Of a stretch of 64,000 bases of DNA, positions 52,835 through 61,539 are shown in pieces; within the stretch, counting starts at the first letter, position 1, and every line of letters starts with the position of its first letter. Position numbers and translations under genes: made by a program. Under the pieces are notes generated by a model. That model was not told where the DNA came from. It saw nothing but the letters and a program-made list of their open reading frames with translations, and searched no databases. This stretch comes from Nodosilinea sp. E11. GTDB lineage: Bacteria > Cyanobacteriota > Cyanobacteriia > Phormidesmidales > Phormidesmidaceae. The DNA is taken from contig NZ_CP136520.1 in assembly GCF_032813545.1 (NCBI RefSeq), positions 4,520,001 to 4,584,000 on the forward strand, read 5' to 3'.

Positions 52835-53065
52835 ATGGCCATCGACAGAGTCAATACGTTAATCGCGTTTCCGGAGTGGCTGGTGGCGGTCACCCGTCGC
52901 CGCTCGGTGGGGTACTTTTGCTGGGTAATCACACCGGAACTGGCGGCCTTGACCGACGGCGAGGCCTACCCCACCCGTCAGGCGGCCCTAGCGGCAGGGC
53001 GTAGCCTGGTGCACTATTCGATCGGCCCCCAGATCGACTTTAGTCACTGCCGCCTGTATGAGTAA
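52835..53065 (+). CDS. small hypothetical protein
   Basis: 76 residues, soluble. MAIDRVNTLIAFPEWLVAVTRR leads into a strand-rich middle (GYFCWVITPE), then a helix YPTRQAALAAGRSLVHYSIG, a pattern often seen in small cyanobacterial proteins of unknown function. ATG start, good coding character. It is divergent from recA with the recA promoter between them. Confidence 0.65.
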   Translation: MAIDRVNTLIAFPEWLVAVTRRRSVGYFCWVITPELAALTDGEAYPTRQAALAAGRSLVHYSIGPQIDFSHCRLYE

Positions 53066-53285
53066 TTACTGCGAGTCATGGCTGGGGGAAGGGCGATCGC
53101 GTTCTACCCCACGGCTCGCCCTCTGGCGGTAGCTCCAGGTGGTTGGCGGGGTACAGACTATACCGAGGTGAGTTTCTGGACTGCTGTGACCGGATCCTAG
53201 GAGCTAGGTGACTGGTTTATGCTGGTGATAGGGTTTTCTCGCCAGGGAAACCCGTTGACTTCCTTCACCCCCTAGATGCTCTGCC

Positions 53286-54503
53286 ATGTTTGCCACCACT
53301 GCGCCGCCGCTGCCCATCCACCGCGATCGCATTCGTCCGACAATTCAATCGCTGCAAGATCGGCTGGTGGCCTGGCGGCGCGGCATTCACCAGCGGCCCG
53401 AACTGGGGTTTAAAGAATGGCTCACCGCCGACTTTATCTGCGATCACCTTACCGAGTGGGGCATTGACCACCAGCGCCACATTGCCAAAACCGGTGTAGT
53501 AGCCGTCATTGCAGGGACGCGCCCCGGACCGGTGCTGGGCATTCGGGCCGACATGGATGCCCTGCCCATTCAGGAAGAAAATGCCGTGCCCTACTGCTCG
53601 CAGCACGACGGTGTGATGCACGCCTGCGGCCACGATGGTCATGTGGCGATCGCCCTGGGTACCGCCCACTACTTGGCCACCCACCGCGACAGCTTTGCGG
53701 GCACAGTCAAGCTGATCTTTCAGCCTGCCGAAGAGGGGCCAGGTGGGGCCAAACCCATGATCGAGGCTGGAGTATTGAAAAACCCCGACGTGGAGGCCAT
53801 GATTGGACTCCACCTGTGGAACAATTTGCCCCTGGGGACAGTGGGCGTGCGCACGGGGGCGCTGATGGCTGCCTCAGAATTTTTCACCTGCACCGTGCAG
53901 GGTAAGGGCGGCCATGGGGCACTACCCCACCAGACCGTAGACTCGATTGTGGTGGCCGCGCAAATTGTCGGTGCCCTGCAAACCATCGTGGCCCGCAACA
54001 TTGAGCCCACCAAGGCGGCGGTGGTGACCGTGGGCAAGTTTAATGCAGGCAGCGCCCAAAACGTGATCGCCGACAGTGCCACCTTAGGCGGCACCGTGCG
54101 CTACTTTGACCCCGCCTACGCCGACTACTTTGCCCCCCGGATGGAGCAGATCATCGGGGGCATATGTCAGGCCCACGGGGCCAGCTACGACTTCGACTAC
54201 CGGGCGCTGTACCCGCCTGTGATCAACGATGCGGCCATGGCCGATCTGGTGCGATCGGTGGCCCTTTCGGTGGTAGAAACCGCCGCCGGGGTGGTGCCCG
54301 ACTGCCACACGATGGGGGGTGAAGACATGGCTTTCTTTTTGCAAGAGGTGCCGGGGTGCTATTTCTTTCTAGGATCGGCCAATGCCGAAAAGGCCCTGGC
54401 CTACCCCCACCATCACCCCCGCTTTGACTTCGACGAAACGGCCCTCGGACTGGGGGTAGAGATGTTTGTGCGCTGTGTGGAAGCGTACTGCCCTAGGCGT
54501 TGA
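53286..54503 (+). CDS. M20-family amidohydrolase
   Basis: 405-residue zinc hydrolase of the hippurate hydrolase / IAA-amino acid hydrolase type. The metal-site motifs are RADMDALPIQEEN, MHACGHDGHVAIALG, QPAEEGPGGAKPMIEAGVL and, at the C-terminus, MGGEDMAFFLQEVPGCYFFLG. The dimerisation domain inserted in the middle has GKGGHGALPHQTVDS. It should cleave N-acyl amino acids or related amides; the exact substrate is not predictable. Single gene. Confidence 0.93.
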   Translation: MFATTAPPLPIHRDRIRPTIQSLQDRLVAWRRGIHQRPELGFKEWLTADFICDHLTEWGIDHQRHIAKTGVVAVIAGTRPGPVLGIRADMDALPIQEENAVPYCSQHDGVMHACGHDGHVAIALGTAHYLATHRDSFAGTVKLIFQPAEEGPGGAKPMIEAGVLKNPDVEAMIGLHLWNNLPLGTVGVRTGALMAASEFFTCTVQGKGGHGALPHQTVDSIVVAAQIVGALQTIVARNIEPTKAAVVTVGKFNAGSAQNVIADSATLGGTVRYFDPAYADYFAPRMEQIIGGICQAHGASYDFDYRALYPPVINDAAMADLVRSVALSVVETAAGVVPDCHTMGGEDMAFFLQEVPGCYFFLGSANAEKALAYPHHHPRFDFDETALGLGVEMFVRCVEAYCPRR

Positions 54504-54643
54504 GGCCGCAGCCATCCTTCGCTGAACGAGCGGTTTTGGTCAAGAATTTCCTCGTCAGGGAACCTTAAACCTGAAGATATTGCAAAACTACCGATGTGAT
54601 GCAGCGGTAATCGACAATAGGACAGGTGTTAAGGGTGGGCAAA

Positions 54644-57600
54644 ATGGCAGGCATCAGCAACCGGGTGGCTAGTGGCCCTGACGTCCCCACTCCCACTGCG
54701 ATCGCCCCTTGGCATCAGGCGATCGCGGCGATCGCCCGGCAAATTCGCCAGTCCCTCGATCTGACCACGATTTTGACGAACAGCGTTGAAGCCGTTCAGA
54801 GGCTGTTAGACTGCGATCGCGCTCTACTTTATCAGTTTGCCACCGACCACAGCGGTCAAGTCGTCGTTGAAGCTGTGCAGAATCCGCAGTGGTCAATGGC
54901 GGGGCAAACCGTCCATGATCCCTGGTCTGAGGCTGACCGACTGCCCCCCGACGACGAGGGGCAGGTGTGGGCGATCGCCGATGTTGCCGCTGCTCACCTC
55001 ACCCCCTGCCACGCCGAGTTTCTGGCTCAGTTTCAGGTCAAGGCCAGCCTGATTGTACCGGTGCTGTGTGAGACTCAGCTATGGGGCCTGTTGATTGCCC
55101 ATAGCTGCACTGCTCCCCGGCCCTGGCTACCAGAGGACGTGGCCAACCTACAGCAGATGGCTGTTCAGGTGGGCATCGCTCTTTACCAGGCCGACCTGAA
55201 GGCGCAACTGCAAGCGGCCAAAGCCAATTTAGAGGCCCAGACCGAAACCATGCTGCGCCAAAGTCGCGATCAGCGGCTTCAGTTGGCGGCCATTGTCGAG
55301 ACCTCCCAAGATGCGATCATCAGCAAAACATCTGACGGCCTGATCACCAGCTGGAACCAGGCCGCCGAACGGCTCTTTGGCTACAGTGCCGCCGAGGCGA
55401 TTGGCCAGCCCATCACCCTAATCATTCCGCCCGATCGTCAGGCCGACGCCGCCCTGCTCTTTCAGCAACTGCATCAGGGCAAACCGATTGCAACCTACGA
55501 AACCCAGCGCCAGTGTAAAGATGGTCGCCTGGTGGAGGTAGCGCTAACCATGTCTCCCGTGCAGGATGAAACCGGTGCGGTAGTTGGGGCTTCTAAAATT
55601 GCCAGAGACATTACTGCCCAGCGCCAGGCCCAGCGAGCCCTGCAAGAGCAGACCGCCATCTTACGGAGCTTCTACGATTCATCACCGCTAATGATGGGGG
55701 TAGTGGAACTGTCGGTGCACGACATTCTGCACATCTCAGATAACCAGGCAACGGCCGCCTTTTTTAATACCACCGTCGAGGCGCTAGAGGGGCAATGGGC
55801 CAGCAATCTAGGTGTGCCTCCAGACTACATTCAGGTCTGGGTTACCCACTATCGCCAGAGCCAGGCTACCGGCCAACCGGTGCAGTTTGACTATGCCCAT
55901 ACCTTTGGCACCTCCACCTTTTGGCTGTCGGTTGTAGTGTCATTTATTGGCATTGCTGAGAGCAAACGGCCTTGTTTTTCCTATGTGGCCACAGACATTA
56001 CCGATCGCAAACAGGTCGAATTAACACTTCAGCGCAGCGAGGCTCGATACCGCAACATTATTGAGACCACCCTAGAAGGGGTGTGGATGCTGGATGCCCA
56101 AGGTAAAACCACCTTCATTAACCAGCAGATGGCCGACATGCTGGGCTACAGCATCGAAGACATGGCCAGCACTGCCCTGCTGGACTTTATTGCCCCCGAA
56201 GACCAAGCCCAAGCCAAAACCTATTTAGAATGCCGACGGCAGGGGATTGAAGAAAAGCACCCCTTCAAGTTTCGCCGCCAAGACCAGACCGTGCTGTGGG
56301 CCTTGGTGTCGGCAACTCCGATGCTTGACGAAAACGACACCTATGCCGGATGCATCGGCCTGCTTGCCGATGTTACCCCAATCATTACCATTCAAGAGGC
56401 CCTAAAGACCTCTAAAATGCAGCTCAGCAGCGTGCTCAATAGCTCCCTTGACGGCATTATGGCCTTTTGCTCGGTGCGCGATGGGCAGGGCACCATTGTT
56501 GACTTTGAGTGGCTGTTGAGCAATCCTACCGCCTGCGACCTGGTGGGACGCACCGAAGCCTATCTAGTCGGCAAACGCCTGCTCGATGAAATGCCCGGCA
56601 ACCTTGAAGAAGGCTTGTTTGATGGCTACGTTCACACCGTCGAAACCGGGGAGCCCTACCGACGGGAGTTCTACTATAACCACGACGGCATTGAATCCTG
56701 GTTTGAAACGGTAGCCGTCAAGCTAGGAGATGGCTTTGCCGTCACCTTTCGCAATGTCACCAGCCTCAAACAGTCAGAACAAACCTTATACCAAGTCAAT
56801 CAACAGCTCGAAGCGCGGGTAGCCGACCTCGATCAGCGCCACAACGAAATGGTGATCTTGAGCGAAATCAGCGATTATCTCCAGGCCTGTTCAACGATAG
56901 AAGAAGCTTGTCATACCATCACCAACCTGGTTGAAACCCTCTTTCCCAAATGCTCCGGCGGTATTTTCATCACCCATGCCTCCCACAATCGCCTAGCAAT
57001 TGTCAATAGCTGGGGTAGGCATCTCCATTCAGACACCCGTTTTAAGCCCGATCAATGCTGGGCGCTGCGCCGGGGTCGAACGCACCACGTCGGGCCAGAT
57101 CGCCACAGTCTTCGCTGTGCCCACGTGCCAGCCGAGGTCGAGATTGAGGCTACCCTATGTATCCCCATGCTGGCCCAGGGAGAAACCCTAGGATTATTGC
57201 ACCTCAGCACCGAAACTACGGAGGCCCTATCTGAGCCCAAGCAGCAGCTCGCCCGCGCCTTAGCCGAGCAGTTGGGCATGGCGATCGCCAACCTCAAACT
57301 GCAAGAAACCCTCAAAAACCAGAGCATCCGCGACTCACTGACTGGCCTTTATAATCGCCGCTATCTAGAAGAATCGTTCACTCGAGAGATCGGACGAGCC
57401 CAGCGAAAACAGCATTCTATCGGCGTGATCATGCTTGATATTGACCATTTCAAGCAGTTTAACGATACCTTTGGCCACGACATCGGCGATTTTGTGCTGC
57501 AACTGGTCGGCACCTTACTCAAGGAGAACGTGCGCAGTTCTGACATTGCCTGTCGCTACGGGGGCGAAGAAATGACCTTGATCTTGCCAGAGGCGGATCT

Positions 57601-57817
57601 CGCCGCAACCATCGCCCGGGCCGAAGTGATTCGAGTGGCCATTAGTCAGTTACGGCCCCATCACCAAGGTCAGCGCCTTGATTCCCTCACGGCATCCTTT
57701 GGGGTGGCCAGCTTTCCCCAGCACGGCAGCACTATTCAAACGCTGATCAAAGCTGCCGATGCGGCTCTCTATAGGGCCAAAGCCGCCGGTCGCAACCAGG
57801 TGCTTGTCGCCCTGTAG
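54644..57817 (+). CDS. multi-sensor diguanylate cyclase (GAF-PAS4-GAF-GGDEF)
   Basis: 1057 residues, cytoplasmic. Approximate order: GAF 15-180 (LDLTTILTNSVEAVQRLLDCDRALLYQ), coiled coil, PAS 205-325, PAS 335-455, PAS 460-585, PAS 595-715, a second GAF 740-885, and a GGDEF domain from about 890 (DSLTGLYNRRYLEE). The active-site loop is GGEEM, which is catalytically competent, and RSSD five residues earlier is the inhibitory I-site for c-di-GMP. No EAL domain. GAF1 lacks an evident chromophore cysteine motif, so the input is unknown. The ATG at 54644 has TTAAGGG upstream; a GTG at 54626 is also in frame. Confidence 0.93.
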   Translation: MAGISNRVASGPDVPTPTAIAPWHQAIAAIARQIRQSLDLTTILTNSVEAVQRLLDCDRALLYQFATDHSGQVVVEAVQNPQWSMAGQTVHDPWSEADRLPPDDEGQVWAIADVAAAHLTPCHAEFLAQFQVKASLIVPVLCETQLWGLLIAHSCTAPRPWLPEDVANLQQMAVQVGIALYQADLKAQLQAAKANLEAQTETMLRQSRDQRLQLAAIVETSQDAIISKTSDGLITSWNQAAERLFGYSAAEAIGQPITLIIPPDRQADAALLFQQLHQGKPIATYETQRQCKDGRLVEVALTMSPVQDETGAVVGASKIARDITAQRQAQRALQEQTAILRSFYDSSPLMMGVVELSVHDILHISDNQATAAFFNTTVEALEGQWASNLGVPPDYIQVWVTHYRQSQATGQPVQFDYAHTFGTSTFWLSVVVSFIGIAESKRPCFSYVATDITDRKQVELTLQRSEARYRNIIETTLEGVWMLDAQGKTTFINQQMADMLGYSIEDMASTALLDFIAPEDQAQAKTYLECRRQGIEEKHPFKFRRQDQTVLWALVSATPMLDENDTYAGCIGLLADVTPIITIQEALKTSKMQLSSVLNSSLDGIMAFCSVRDGQGTIVDFEWLLSNPTACDLVGRTEAYLVGKRLLDEMPGNLEEGLFDGYVHTVETGEPYRREFYYNHDGIESWFETVAVKLGDGFAVTFRNVTSLKQSEQTLYQVNQQLEARVADLDQRHNEMVILSEISDYLQACSTIEEACHTITNLVETLFPKCSGGIFITHASHNRLAIVNSWGRHLHSDTRFKPDQCWALRRGRTHHVGPDRHSLRCAHVPAEVEIEATLCIPMLAQGETLGLLHLSTETTEALSEPKQQLARALAEQLGMAIANLKLQETLKNQSIRDSLTGLYNRRYLEESFTREIGRAQRKQHSIGVIMLDIDHFKQFNDTFGHDIGDFVLQLVGTLLKENVRSSDIACRYGGEEMTLILPEADLAATIARAEVIRVAISQLRPHHQGQRLDSLTASFGVASFPQHGSTIQTLIKAADAALYRAKAAGRNQVLVAL

Positions 57818-57914
57818 CCCTGCGATCTCCCGCCTAAGGTTAACTTCAATGGCGTAGCCCGGTTGACCTCTATCAGAGTTGTTATGCTTGGCGATGAGCA
57901 AATTAGACTAGGCA

Positions 57915-58526
57915 ATGGGGCAACGTATGCGGCGGTTGAACAGGCTAGTTATGGGGGCGATCGCCCTGGTGGTAGGCGTGCTGCTCACCCAAACGATCGC
58001 CGTTAGCAGTGGCTACCTGAGGGCGATCGCCCCTTTAGCCCAGGCCCAGGGCAATGCTCCCCCACCCGAACTGGCCCCGGCGTTACCCATGGTCAGCGGC
58101 AGTTTTTCCGACCCCCAGGGACGCTTTCAAATTGGCATTTTGGAAGGCTTTACGGTCAGTTCGGCGGCGGGTAGCCCCCTGTTTCAGTCGACCGATGGCA
58201 GCTTGGCCTACACCGTGGCAGTCGCTCCTTTACCCACCGCCGATACCCCCAATGCCGCTCTAATGCAGGCGGCCCAAAGCACCTTTGGCAATGGCGAAGG
58301 CTTTGTCGCGGGCGATGTGCAGCCCATCCCCGGCGGTGGGGTAAGAATCAATTGGGCAGGGCGGCTAAGCCAGGGGGCAACTCCACCTCAGCCAATTACC
58401 GGCAAAATCTTTGCCCGCCAGCGGGGCACAGAGGTGTTTTTGCTCTTGGTAGCCGCTACTCAAGCGGCCGAAGCTCAGCTCTCGGACGCCATCACCGCTT
58501 TGGGCAGTACTCTAACCGTGCCTTAG
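57915..58526 (+). CDS. exported protein of unknown function
   Basis: 203 residues. Signal peptide or anchor at about 10-32 (RLVMGAIALVVGVLLTQTIA), then a Pro/Ala-rich linker and a domain beginning GSFSDPQGRFQIGILEGFTVSSAAGSPLFQSTDG, which has the strand pattern of small periplasmic domains that follow a signal in cyanobacteria. No catalytic motif recognised. It begins a run of four plus-strand genes to 61441 (spacings 48, 35 and 75 bp) that ends before an ABC exporter. Confidence 0.7.
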   Translation: MGQRMRRLNRLVMGAIALVVGVLLTQTIAVSSGYLRAIAPLAQAQGNAPPPELAPALPMVSGSFSDPQGRFQIGILEGFTVSSAAGSPLFQSTDGSLAYTVAVAPLPTADTPNAALMQAAQSTFGNGEGFVAGDVQPIPGGGVRINWAGRLSQGATPPQPITGKIFARQRGTEVFLLLVAATQAAEAQLSDAITALGSTLTVP

Positions 58527-58574
58527 GCTACAGTAGCGGTAGCACTATAGCGATGGCGTGGGAATGCTAGTAGT

Positions 58575-59216
58575 ATGCGCCGATCATCCCTTTGGACGTT
58601 ACCTCAGACTTACCTGCTCCTGGGCGGCACCGCCCTGGGCTATGCGCTGCTGATTTGGCTGGCTGGGCCAAAGCCAATCGCCGGTTTAGCGGGTGCGGGG
58701 GTGGCGGTCGCCATGGTCAGCAGTTGGGCCATGGGCTTTCGCGCTCAGCCCCAAGCGGCTAACGATGGCGATCTGCTCAACGAGCAAATCTTTGCCCGCC
58801 AGTTGGGTATTTTGGGGCAGCGGGTGCCGCCCAAATCGCAAAAAGCCTGGCAGCAGGTGCAGGTCTGGGCGACTGAATCCCAGCGGTTTGCCAGCCGCAT
58901 TTACGATCGCGACTCTCTCCTTCAGCTTGAGCTTCTTGAGGCAATGCATACGGTGCTCGATCTGTCGGGCCAGGTGGCCGATGGCCTAGCAATTCTCGAC
59001 CAGATTGAAACCCCTGCTTACCAGCAGATGGCCCAGCAGCGCCTAGAGGCCAGCCGCGATCGCCTCCAGGCCACCCACTCCCAGCTGCAACAGCTCCAAG
59101 ATCAGATCGCCCTCTCCACCCTAGAAAACTCCAGCGACACCACTCTGCCCCAGCGCCTGCAAACCCTCGTCGACGCCAACAAAATCATCCTGCAAAACAA
59201 CCAAGACGCCCCCTAG
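58575..59216 (+). CDS. membrane-anchored coiled-coil protein
   Basis: 213 residues. Two hydrophobic segments at about 10-28 and 32-50 are followed by a long helical region with repeated Leu/Gln pattern (RLEASRDRLQATHSQLQQLQDQIALSTL), likely coiled coil. The pattern LQTLVDANKIIL near the C-terminus recurs in this sort of protein. Function unknown. It is second in the run and 35 bp before the VWA lipoprotein, so the two products may interact at the membrane. Confidence 0.72.
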   Translation: MRRSSLWTLPQTYLLLGGTALGYALLIWLAGPKPIAGLAGAGVAVAMVSSWAMGFRAQPQAANDGDLLNEQIFARQLGILGQRVPPKSQKAWQQVQVWATESQRFASRIYDRDSLLQLELLEAMHTVLDLSGQVADGLAILDQIETPAYQQMAQQRLEASRDRLQATHSQLQQLQDQIALSTLENSSDTTLPQRLQTLVDANKIILQNNQDAP

Positions 59217-59251
59217 ACCCTTTCCCACCCTACCTTCTTCACTCTCTCACC

Positions 59252-60988
59252 ATGCGCCGTCTTCCTCTTTTCCCCTTCCTGCTTGGTCTTTGCGCCGTCC
59301 TGTTGTGGAACTGCGCCCCTGGCAACGAGGTGCCTCGGGTAGACTCCCTAGACAGTGCGCGCCAAGTGCTTGAGCAGTCGGTGATGCCCCGTATCACTGT
59401 AGGCGAAGACTTGATTTCAGACGAGTTGGCCAGCCGCTACACCACCGACCAGATAGAAGATCCGCTGCCTGATATCAATGCCTTACCCCTCTACGCTGCC
59501 CAGCCCAGCGGCGGCAACACGGTTTATCTAGAAATCTACAGCTCATCGGAAAAGGCCAACGTCAACCGCCAAAATGAGCGCTGGCTAGTGGAAGTAGCCG
59601 AAACCTTTAACCAGCGCCAGGAGACGCTGCCCTCGGGGGAAGTGATTCAGGTGGGGGTGCGTCAGGTGGCTTCGGGTACCGCCGCTCGCATATTGGGGGC
59701 GAGGGCAGCCCAGCCCGCTGGTTATAGCCCCTCCAACGATCTCTGGGTGGCGATGGTGCAGAGCCAAGGGATAAATACGGTAACCGTGGCCGATCGCCTG
59801 GTGCCTAACACGGCTGGCTGGGTGCTGCCCAAGCCGGTCTACGATGGCCTGGCCGAAAACGGTACCGTTAGCTTTGATCGACTGCTTAATGCGATCGCCT
59901 CAGGCCAGGTCACCGTCGCCTATCCCAACCCCTACAGCAGCTCCACCGCGCTCAACCTGCTCTACACCCTCTACTGGCGAGCCGCCGGGCACCAGGAAAC
60001 CGGTGGTACTCTCACCGTGGCTGAGCTGCAAACCCCCCAGGTCAACTCCGTCTTTGACCAGTTTCAACAGCAGGTGTTGATCACCACTCCCACCACCCTC
60101 GACCTGCAAGAGCTGTTTCTGCGCGACCAGAGCAACCTGCAAGCCTTTCCGCTGGAGTACCAAAATTACCTTGCTCTGCGCCAAGTGCCCGGCTTTAGCG
60201 ACACCGAGTTTGTGCCCTTTGGCGTGCCCCACAACAACCCCCTGGTCGGCTTCGACTGGAACACGCCCCAGCAGCAGCAGGCCCTGCAACGGTTTGCCCA
60301 GTTCGCCCAATCGGCAGAAATGCAGGCCCTGGCCCAGCAGCAGGGCTTTGTCGAAACCGACTATTTGACCGCTGGGCAAGTACCCCCCTTCCCCGACGGC
60401 GAAACTCTATTGGCCGCCCAGTCAAACTGGAAGCTGCGTAAAGACGGGGGCCGCACGGTCTACATGAGCCTGGTGATCGACACCAGCGGCTCCATGGAAG
60501 GGCAGCGTATGCAGGCGCTCAAAGATGGCCTGCGGGTGGCTGCCGGGCAAATTAACTCGGGCAATTACGTCAGCATTGTCACCTTTGCCGATAAGCCCGT
60601 GCGTCGCTTACCTTTGGCTCCCTTTGACCAGCTTCAGCACCAGAAGTTTTTGGCCACCATTGACCAACTGCAGGCCGATGGGGCTACGGCTATGTACGAC
60701 GGCACCATGGTGGGCCTAGCCGATCTACTGGCCAAAAAAGCAGCGGATCCTACCGGACGCTTTTACCTGCTGCTGCTCACCGATGGCGAGGTCAACCGGG
60801 GCTACACCTTTGATGCCATTCAAGACATTCTGACCTACAGCGACGTGCGGTTTTATCCGATCGCCTACGGAGAGGTCAACCAGAACGAACTTCAGGCGAT
60901 CGCCCAACTGCGCGAATCGACCGTTCAGCAGGGCACTCCAGACAACGTGCAAAGCCTATTTAAAGATCTGTTCCAGGTTAATCTTTAG
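59252..60988 (+). CDS. lipoprotein with solute-binding-like and von Willebrand A domains
   Basis: 578 residues. A lipobox WNC puts the lipid on Cys21. Residues about 85-385 resemble an ABC solute-binding fold (YLEIYSSSEKANVNRQNERWLVEVAETFNQRQ, then VGVRQVASGTAARILGARAAQPAGYSP). Residues about 395-575 are a VWA domain with the complete metal site: VIDTSGSMEG, a Thr in the ATAMYDGT loop, and LLLTDGEVNRG. Such chimeras occur in cyanobacteria and other bacteria; their ligand is unknown. It is the third gene of the 57915-61441 run. Confidence 0.88.
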   Translation: MRRLPLFPFLLGLCAVLLWNCAPGNEVPRVDSLDSARQVLEQSVMPRITVGEDLISDELASRYTTDQIEDPLPDINALPLYAAQPSGGNTVYLEIYSSSEKANVNRQNERWLVEVAETFNQRQETLPSGEVIQVGVRQVASGTAARILGARAAQPAGYSPSNDLWVAMVQSQGINTVTVADRLVPNTAGWVLPKPVYDGLAENGTVSFDRLLNAIASGQVTVAYPNPYSSSTALNLLYTLYWRAAGHQETGGTLTVAELQTPQVNSVFDQFQQQVLITTPTTLDLQELFLRDQSNLQAFPLEYQNYLALRQVPGFSDTEFVPFGVPHNNPLVGFDWNTPQQQQALQRFAQFAQSAEMQALAQQQGFVETDYLTAGQVPPFPDGETLLAAQSNWKLRKDGGRTVYMSLVIDTSGSMEGQRMQALKDGLRVAAGQINSGNYVSIVTFADKPVRRLPLAPFDQLQHQKFLATIDQLQADGATAMYDGTMVGLADLLAKKAADPTGRFYLLLLTDGEVNRGYTFDAIQDILTYSDVRFYPIAYGEVNQNELQAIAQLRESTVQQGTPDNVQSLFKDLFQVNL

Positions 60989-61063
60989 GGGTTTTGGGCT
61001 TCAGCCATGGCCCAAACCCAGCTACCTAAAACCTAAAACTTAAAACCTGTTTCCTCTGCCCCT

Positions 61064-61441
61064 ATGCGCAACCCCAACCAACGACTGATCTACACCCTCG
61101 GCCTGGGCTGGATTGCCTTTGCGGCCCTGGGGTTGGGGCTGCGTCACTTACTGGCTAGCCCTAGGGTTACAGTGGTCATCGATCGCAGCTATTGCGACCC
61201 GGCCCGGTGGCAGCAACGGGTCAGCGATCGCTACGCCGATCTCTACGACCAGCAGGAACAGCGGCAGCTCATCATTGACCAGGTGATCTATGTCAGCGAC
61301 CTGGGCCAGGAGGTGGCTACCAGCGTTCCGTCCCCAGACGAGATCGAGACCCTCAGTACCTTTGGTCGGCCCAACCCCACCCAAATGCAGCAGGCATCCC
61401 AAGCCTATCCCGAAGCCACCATGCTGACCTGCGGCAACTAG
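61064..61441 (+). CDS. small membrane-anchored protein
   Basis: 125 residues. One hydrophobic segment (about 8-30, LIYTLGLGWIAFAALGLGLRHL) and a soluble domain with two Cys (YCDPARW and LTCGN near the ends) that could form a disulfide outside the cytoplasm. VTVVIDRSYCDPARWQQRVSDRYADLY is a typical motif of the sequence; I do not recognise a family. Fourth in the run after the VWA lipoprotein. Confidence 0.7.
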   Translation: MRNPNQRLIYTLGLGWIAFAALGLGLRHLLASPRVTVVIDRSYCDPARWQQRVSDRYADLYDQQEQRQLIIDQVIYVSDLGQEVATSVPSPDEIETLSTFGRPNPTQMQQASQAYPEATMLTCGN

Positions 61442-61539
61442 CGTAGATCAGCCCGACGAGAGCTGGGTTGAGGGCTTGCCCCGCCATCGACCTCAATTCG
61501 GGCCTAAACTGAAAGCTGCGTCACCATTTGCATCGCCCC

